Source: Rickettsiales bacterium (GTDB taxonomy: Bacteria; Pseudomonadota; Alphaproteobacteria; Rs-D84). Taken from it: a stretch of DNA of 8,983 nt. Under the pieces are notes generated by a model that saw only the letters and a list, made by a program, of their open reading frames with translations, did not search any database and was not told where the DNA came from. Numbering within the stretch: the stretch's first letter is position 1; every line of letters starts with the position of its first letter. The stretch is taken from the NCBI GenBank assembly GCA_031263295.1, contig JAISGC010000062.1, positions 1 through 8,983 on the forward strand, written 5' to 3'. Below are positions 5,388-8,983 of this stretch, piece by piece. The position numbers and the translations under genes are program-made.

Positions 5388-5415
5388 TTGACACCCGCCG
5401 AATATCTGGTAAAAT
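5388..5415 (+). promoter_or_regulatory. dnaX-xseA promoter
   Basis: Perfect TTGACA (5388-5393), 16-bp spacer, TAAAAT (5410-5415). Predicted start near 5422, leaving about 11 nt of leader with AAAGGA before the ATG at 5433. The possible TTG start at 5388 is this -35 hexamer, not a codon. Confidence 0.85.
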
Positions 5416-5432
5416 TGGGCAAAGGAAAAATT

Positions 5433-7031
5433 ATGGCGAATCACACAGTTTTGGCGCGCAAATACCGCAGCCAGACATTCGAGGATTTAATCGGGCAAGA
5501 GGTCTTGGTCAAGACATTGGTCACGGCGATAAAAACCGGGCGCATCGCGCATGCCTATATGCTGACCGGGATACGCGGGACGGGCAAGACTTCGACCGCG
5601 CGAATCCTGGCCAAGGCGCTGAACTGCACGGCGACGGACGGACCGACCGCCGCGCCCTGCGGCGAGTGCGACAACTGCCGCGCCATCACCGCGGGCCAGC
5701 ACATCGATGTTATGGAAATCGACGCGGCGTCTCATACGGGCGTCGACGATGTGCGCGAAAATATTCTCGGCGCCGTGCAATATCGGCCGACCAACGGGCG
5801 ATACAAAGTTTATATAATCGACGAAGTTCATATGCTGTCGGCGAGCGCGTTCAACGCGCTGTTGAAGACGCTCGAAGAGCCGCCCGAATATGTCGTATTT
5901 ATTCTGGCGACGACCGAAATCAGAAAGGTGCCGATTACGATTCTGTCGCGGTGCCAGCGGTTTGATCTGGCGCGCGTGCCGGTCGAGACATTGAAAGCGC
6001 ATTACCTTAAAGTCGCGTCGGCCGAGGGCGCCGAGTTGTCCGACGCGGCGGCCGAAATGATCGCGCGCGCGGCCGATGGTTCCGTACGCGACGGGCTCTC
6101 TATTCTTGACCAGGCCATCGCGCAGACAGGCGGAAAAATCACGGACGATTCGGTTCTGCAAATGCTGCGCCGCGCGGACCGGCAAATGATTACGGATTTT
6201 ATGAAAATAATTCTGTCGGGCGACACCGCGGCGGCCTTAGCGAAATCCGACGAGGTCTATGGCGCGGGCTCGGATATGTCATTGGTGCTCGGGGACATGA
6301 TGGAGTGGACGCACTGGGCGACGCGCGCGAAAATCGCGCCCGCGTCGATGGAGAACGCGCCCTATACGCCGGACCAAAAATCGCAGATGACCGAAATCGT
6401 CGGGGCGGCTTCATTGAATACTTTATCGCGAGTGTGGCAGGTTATGGTCGCGGCCGCGAACGAATTGCGCAACGCAGGCAACCCGAAGCAGAACTTTGAT
6501 ATGCTGGTCGTTCGGATGATAAATATTTCGGAGCTTCCTCCGGTCAGCCAAATCTTGGAAAATAAAACAAGCGTTCAAGCGTTGTCATCCCGCGGCGAGC
6601 AAAGGGCCGGGGGCACAGACCCAGGCCCGAGCGAGACCGCGGGACCCAGGTCAATACCGGCGAGCGGGGGCGCAGCCCCCGCGAGCACCGCAAGCAACTC
6701 TTGGGTGGGGTATAACACAGCCGCAGAAGTCGCCGCAGCATTGTCCGCCGACCGCGAAGTTCTTCTGATGGCCGAGTGGAACAACAGCGAGATTATCGAC
6801 TTCGCGCCCGGAAAAATAAAATTGCATTACAACGGAGGCAACGCGTCTTTCGTCGCGACGCTGACGGATTTTCTTAAAAAGAAAACCGGCGCGGATTGGA
6901 AAATCGAACTCGCCGAGACCGAGCACAAACCGACGGTCTCGGAAGAAGCGGTCGCCGCGCAAAGGTCTGACCCATTGGTCGCGGATGCTCTCGGCCTCTT
7001 TTCCGACGCGCAGGTCGTTTCAATCAAATGA
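5433..7031 (+). CDS. dnaX: DNA polymerase III subunits tau/gamma
   Basis: A 532-residue clamp-loader ATPase that loads the sliding clamp and links it to the replicase. AAA+ domain: Walker A GIRGTGKTS (46-54), zinc module Cys65, Cys76, Cys79, Cys82 (CGECDNC), Walker B VYIIDE (126-131), sensor 1 ATTE (159-162), arginine finger SRC (172-174), then domains II-III to about residue 375. Residues about 383-428 are a Gly/Ala/Pro/Ser-rich linker encoded by a palindromic element (6584-6715). After it comes a shorter tau-type C-terminal domain (about 430-532). ATG 5433 is chosen for its AAAGGA ribosome-binding site and the conserved HTVLARKYR start. First gene of an operon, overlapping xseA by ATGA. No clear frameshift signal for a separate gamma form. 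Confidence 0.95.
   Translation: MANHTVLARKYRSQTFEDLIGQEVLVKTLVTAIKTGRIAHAYMLTGIRGTGKTSTARILAKALNCTATDGPTAAPCGECDNCRAITAGQHIDVMEIDAASHTGVDDVRENILGAVQYRPTNGRYKVYIIDEVHMLSASAFNALLKTLEEPPEYVVFILATTEIRKVPITILSRCQRFDLARVPVETLKAHYLKVASAEGAELSDAAAEMIARAADGSVRDGLSILDQAIAQTGGKITDDSVLQMLRRADRQMITDFMKIILSGDTAAALAKSDEVYGAGSDMSLVLGDMMEWTHWATRAKIAPASMENAPYTPDQKSQMTEIVGAASLNTLSRVWQVMVAAANELRNAGNPKQNFDMLVVRMINISELPPVSQILENKTSVQALSSRGEQRAGGTDPGPSETAGPRSIPASGGAAPASTASNSWVGYNTAAEVAAALSADREVLLMAEWNNSEIIDFAPGKIKLHYNGGNASFVATLTDFLKKKTGADWKIELAETEHKPTVSEEAVAAQRSDPLVADALGLFSDAQVVSIK
6584..6715. mobile_element. palindromic element inserted in frame in dnaX
   Basis: TCCCGCGG (6588-6595) pairs with CCGCGGGA (6637-6644), with GGGCC/GGCCC (6604-6608/6624-6628) nested inside. 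A second hairpin GCGGGGGC-GCA-GCCCCCGC follows (6664-6682). Then AGCAACTCTTGGGTGGGG (6693-6710) matches the minus strand of the cassette D element (8671-8693). The opening GTCATCCC resembles the palindrome at 4651. It falls in the low-constraint linker of DnaX and keeps the frame, like the in-frame palindromic elements known from Rickettsia, although I do not see those same sequences. Boundaries are approximate. Confidence 0.7.
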
Positions 7032-8188
7032 CAGAAAACGAAAATATTTTTTCAGTAAGCGAGTTGTCGAACCTGTTGAAGCGCAGCGTCGAAACCAATT
7101 TCTCGCGCGTCAAATTGCGCGGCGAATTGTCCGGCATCACGCGCGCCGCATCCGGGCACATCTATCTTTCAATAAAGGACGCGGATGCGGTCATCAACGG
7201 AATCCTTTGGCGCGGCACGCCGGTGAACTTTGATATGGCGGACGGCATCGAAGTCATCGCAACCGGGAAACTGACCACCTATCCCGCGCGGTCGAATTAT
7301 CAAATCATAATTTCGGAAATAGACATCGCGGGCGCGGGCAGCATTCTGAAAATGATTGAAGAGCGCAAGCGCAAACTCGCGGCCGAGGGATTGTTCGACG
7401 CCGCGCGCAAAAAGGCCCTGCCGCAATTTCCGCGCGTTATCGGAATCGTGACATCGCCGACCGGCGCCGCGATTCAAGACATTATGAATAAATTGCGCGA
7501 GCGGATGCCCGCGCGCGTGCTGCTATATCCGGCGCAGGTTCAGGGCGCGTCGGCCGCAGCCGAAGTCGCGGCCGGAATAAAATATTTCAACGCGATGTCC
7601 GGCGCCGACCGGCCCGATGTGATGATCGTCGCGCGCGGCGGCGGAGCAATCGAAGACCTGCTGCCGTTTTCGGAAGAGGTCGTCGTCCGCGCGGCGGCCG
7701 CATCCGAGATTCCGCTTATATCCGGCGTCGGGCACGAGCCGGACTGGACGCTGATAGATTTCGCGGCCGACTTTCGCGCGCCGACGCCGACGGGCGCCGC
7801 CGAAATTGTTCTGCCGCTGCGGACGAAAATCGCGGCGGACTTGGACAATTTCGCGCGCGGGCTTCGTGCGTCGTTTTTATCGCGAGTGCAAAATGCCCAG
7901 ATGCGGCTCGACGGAATAATTCTGCGAAGCCCCTTGCAGCAAATCAATGACCACAGGCTGCGCCTGACCGACCAATTTCATCTGCTGAATACTCACATAC
8001 GAAATCAAATCAAGAATCTTTTGTCGCGCGTTTCGCACACGGGCGATATGCTCGAAAGTATGTCGTATAAAAATGTGCTCCGCCGCGGCTACGCCATCGT
8101 TCGCTCGGGCGGCCGCGTGGTTTCGTCGAAAGACGCCTTCGCCCTGCCCGCTTCCATCGAGTTCGCGGATGGGGTAGTTGCAATATAA
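7028..8188 (+). CDS. xseA: exodeoxyribonuclease VII large subunit
   Basis: A 386-residue protein. Residues about 5-100 form the N-terminal OB-fold DNA-binding domain (FSVSELSNLLKRSVE, VKLRGELSGITRAASGHIY). The catalytic domain follows, with FPRVIGIVTSPTGAAIQDI, ARGGGAIEDLLPF (about 201-213), GVGHEPDW (about 234-241) and FRAPTPTGAAE (about 249-259), all family signatures. The C-terminal part has a helical stretch, then YKNVLRRGYAIVRSGGRVV. With XseB it degrades single-stranded DNA to oligonucleotides in repair. It is shorter than the E. coli enzyme (456), mostly in the C-terminal helical region. ATG overlaps the dnaX stop (ATGA) with no strong Shine-Dalgarno, suggesting translational coupling. 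The partner xseB is not in the window. Confidence 0.95.
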   Translation: MTENENIFSVSELSNLLKRSVETNFSRVKLRGELSGITRAASGHIYLSIKDADAVINGILWRGTPVNFDMADGIEVIATGKLTTYPARSNYQIIISEIDIAGAGSILKMIEERKRKLAAEGLFDAARKKALPQFPRVIGIVTSPTGAAIQDIMNKLRERMPARVLLYPAQVQGASAAAEVAAGIKYFNAMSGADRPDVMIVARGGGAIEDLLPFSEEVVVRAAAASEIPLISGVGHEPDWTLIDFAADFRAPTPTGAAEIVLPLRTKIAADLDNFARGLRASFLSRVQNAQMRLDGIILRSPLQQINDHRLRLTDQFHLLNTHIRNQIKNLLSRVSHTGDMLESMSYKNVLRRGYAIVRSGGRVVSSKDAFALPASIEFADGVVAI

Positions 8189-8270
8189 CGACTAACTACT
8201 AGTGACTAACGACTAACAACAGCGCGCCAGCACGCCGCCATTAGTCACTAGTCGTTAGTAGTTAGTCGTT
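8187..8270. repeat. short-tandem-repeat hairpin after xseA
   Basis: AACGACTAACTACTA (8187-8201) pairs perfectly with 8256-8270; TAGTGACTAA (8200-8209) also pairs with 8241-8250, so registers overlap. The left arm includes the last two bases of the xseA stop codon. It shares CTAGTGACTAA with the element at 1946-2043. It ends 9 bases before the cassette D -35; likely terminator and insulator. Confidence 0.8.
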
Positions 8271-8279
8271 AAAAACTCC

Positions 8280-8308
8280 TTTACAAAAAATTGCAAAAAA
8301 TATAAAAT
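8280..8308 (+). promoter_or_regulatory. cassette D promoter
   Basis: TTTACA (8280-8285), 17-bp spacer, TAAAAT (8303-8308). Predicted start near 8315, just before H1 of leader D. Confidence 0.87.
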
Positions 8309-8314
8309 GAACAA

Positions 8315-8545
8315 CGAACCGGTTGGGAAACCGGATTCCGGGAGGTAGAAGTCCCGTAAGAAGCGGCGGATGATTTTTCCGTCGTAATCCGCGCATAAAA
8401 CCTTACGGCGCGTTGCGCTGTTTTTTTATGCCTGCTGGCACCGCCAGCCTCCCGTTTTATGGCCGGGGGGCCGTTCGCGAGCAATCCGAACGGAATCGTT
8501 CTTCTTACGATATTCTACCCCACCCGGCCGCCAGTTTCCCGACGA
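8315..8545 (+). ncRNA. structured leader RNA, copy D
   Basis: H1 CCGGT/ACCGG with loop TGGGAA; H2 CGGGA/TCCCG; H3 CGGCGG/CCGTCG; H4 outer GCATAAAA/TTTTATGC, inner CGGCGC/GCGCTG; extra hairpin GCTGGC/GCCAGC (8434-8448), matching the position of the extra hairpin in copy B; H5 CCCG/CGGG; H6 CCGTTCG/CGAACGG with loop containing GAGCAATC; H7 ATCGT/ACGAT, changed from ATCAT/ATGAT in A. The long-range pair is GGCCGGG (8461-8467) with CCCGGCC (8523-8529), a compensatory change from GGTCGGG/CCCGACC. The pseudoknot GTTGGGAAAC (8322-8331) with GTTTCCCGAC (8534-8543) is 10 bp, the longest of the four. Confidence 0.8.
8393..8431 (+). terminator. terminator-like hairpin inside leader D
   Basis: CGGCGC/GCGCTG (8406-8420, one G-U pair) followed by seven Ts (8421-8427); the outer stem GCATAAAA (8393-8400) pairs with TTTTATGC (8424-8431). 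Confidence 0.6.
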
Positions 8546-8570
8546 TGCAGAGCAGGACAGCAAGTTCCCT

Positions 8571-8761
8571 CCTGCCCCCTTGCGGGGCGGGATAGATTCC
8601 CTTGGCGAGAAAGCGCAGCTTTCGAGCCCTAGGGAATCTTGGGTGGGGGTGAACCTTTATAAATAAAGCACATACCCCCACCCAAGAGTTGCTAGGGCTT
8701 GCGCAGGGTCTGCGACCCTTCGCAAGCCAAGCAACTCTATCCCGCCCCACAAGGGGGCAGG
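8571..8761. mobile_element. composite palindromic element in leader D
   Basis: An outer stem of 26 bp with one mismatch (8571-8596 with 8736-8761) encloses three hairpins: one closed by GATTCCCT/AGGGAATC (8595-8638) with GAAAGC-GCA-GCTTTC inside; CTTGGGTGGGGGT/ACCCCCACCCAAG (8638-8650/8674-8686); and one closed by GAGTTGCT/AGCAACTC (8686-8737) with AGGGTC-TGC-GACCCT at the tip. It forms a cloverleaf-like shape and sits exactly where cassettes A and B carry their palindromes. One strand shares AGCAACTCTTGGGTGGGG with the dnaX insertion. No transposase is encoded. Confidence 0.75.
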
Positions 8762-8795
8762 AAGGAGCTCGTGATAAGGCTCTGCCAGAAAAACA

Positions 8796-8809
8796 AAACA
8801 GGGAGAAAA
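8796..8809 (+). promoter_or_regulatory. conserved Shine-Dalgarno box of cassette D
   Basis: AAACAGGGAGAAAA-type box, found also before the cassette A, B and C starts. In cassette C it is followed by CAATGAAA and here by CAATCAAA. This fixes the homologous start position at 8812 even though the codon is ATC. Confidence 0.8.
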
Positions 8810-8811
8810 CA

Positions 8812-8983
8812 ATCAAAAAGAGAACAGATAACAGACAACACAGAATCGAGAAAATAAGGAAGAGAATAATTCTATTCTCTGTTCTCTATTCTCTGTTCTC
8901 TGGCGTCGGCGTAGCCGACGCCGCGAAGATGTGCGCCTATGACAGGTCCTGGTCTTCGGTTTCCGGATTCGGAAACGGCGAGG
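8812..8983 (+). CDS. exported cysteine-rich protein, cassette D, ATC start, 3' end outside window
   Basis: An open frame of 57 codons runs from the homologous start site to the window edge with no stop, and no ATG lies in frame before the signal cleavage region. The start codon of the paralogues is ATC here, so the gene is either translated poorly from ATC, damaged, or affected by a sequencing error. Encoded features: a long basic N-terminal stretch (KKRTDNRQHRIEKIRKR), a hydrophobic core IILFSVLYSLFSGVGVADA, then AAKMC, the family mark at the mature N terminus. The core is read from CTCTGTT-type repeats. Homology to cassettes A-C is shown by promoter, leader, Shine-Dalgarno box and AAKMC; the CxC and Cx3C parts lie beyond the window. 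Confidence 0.6.
   Translation, partial: MKKRTDNRQHRIEKIRKRIILFSVLYSLFSGVGVADAAKMCAYDRSWSSVSGFGNGE
8819..8901. repeat. short-repeat inverted repeat in signal-peptide coding region, cassette D
   Basis: Left units of ACAGA type, right units of CTCTGTT/CTCTATT type. AGAGAACAGA (8819-8828) pairs with TCTGTTCTCT (8892-8901), and AGAGAATA (8861-8868) pairs with TATTCTCT (8873-8880) at the tip. A further perfect hairpin GGCGTCGGC-GTA-GCCGACGCC (8902-8922) encodes the cleavage-site region. The right arm encodes the hydrophobic core. Confidence 0.7.

Noticed and set aside
5388..5432. TTG at 5388 as the dnaX start (547 residues)
   Set aside because: That TTG is part of a perfect TTGACA -35 box, and the ATG at 5433 has a ribosome-binding site and the conserved DnaX N terminus.
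6870..6890. dnaX programmed frameshift site (TTAAAAAGAAAA)
   Set aside because: Only five As before G, not in the A AAA AAG phase, and located near the C terminus rather than after domain III; no supporting stem is obvious.

Overview
The window looks like a piece of chromosome from an uncultured, probably host-associated alphaproteobacterium. The reasons are moderate GC, palindromic elements opening with GTCATCCC (one sitting in frame inside dnaX), consensus sigma70-type promoters, and several small secreted paralogues. This placement is inferred from style and gene content; no marker in the window settles it.

Layout. 1-961: a secreted protein of unknown function preceded by a small palindrome. 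1067-1359: rpsU (ribosomal protein S21) with its own promoter and intrinsic terminator. 1396-1941: a YjjX-type inosine/xanthosine triphosphatase. 2049-2850: cassette A. 2855-3733 (minus): L-lactate dehydrogenase, convergent with cassette A. 3854-4625: cassette B. 4713-5369: cassette C. 5388-8188: a dnaX-xseA operon (ATGA overlap). 8280-8983: cassette D, cut by the window end.

The striking part is the four-copy cassette. Each copy has, in the same order: a near-consensus -35/-10 pair with a 17-bp spacer; a roughly 215-230 nt leader whose hairpins change sequence but keep pairing (covariation); a GC-rich hairpin plus U7 in the middle of that leader that looks like an intrinsic terminator; a 3' segment able to pair with the first hairpin loop (pseudoknot); in three of four copies a palindromic insertion; an invariant purine-rich Shine-Dalgarno box (AAACAGGGAGAAAA); and a gene for a small exported cysteine-rich protein with AAK[LM]C at the start of the mature region. 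In the three complete genes this is followed by CxC, then 23-24 residues, then Cx3C. I do not recognise the RNA or the protein family. The data fit a family of independently controlled secreted proteins regulated by a shared structured leader.

Two kinds of repeats decorate the region. Hairpins built from short tandem repeats (GACTAAT-like, GGACTA-like) lie a few bases upstream of the rpsU promoter and of three cassette promoters, probably insulating transcription units. Related short-repeat inverted repeats lie inside the signal-peptide coding part of cassettes A and D, where one arm encodes the hydrophobic core. GC-rich palindromic elements sit in the A, B and D leaders, after B, and in frame in the dnaX linker. 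Cassette D has ATC where its relatives have the ATG start. yjjX and ldh have a -10 hexamer exactly 7 nt from the ATG and no Shine-Dalgarno, so both may be leaderless.
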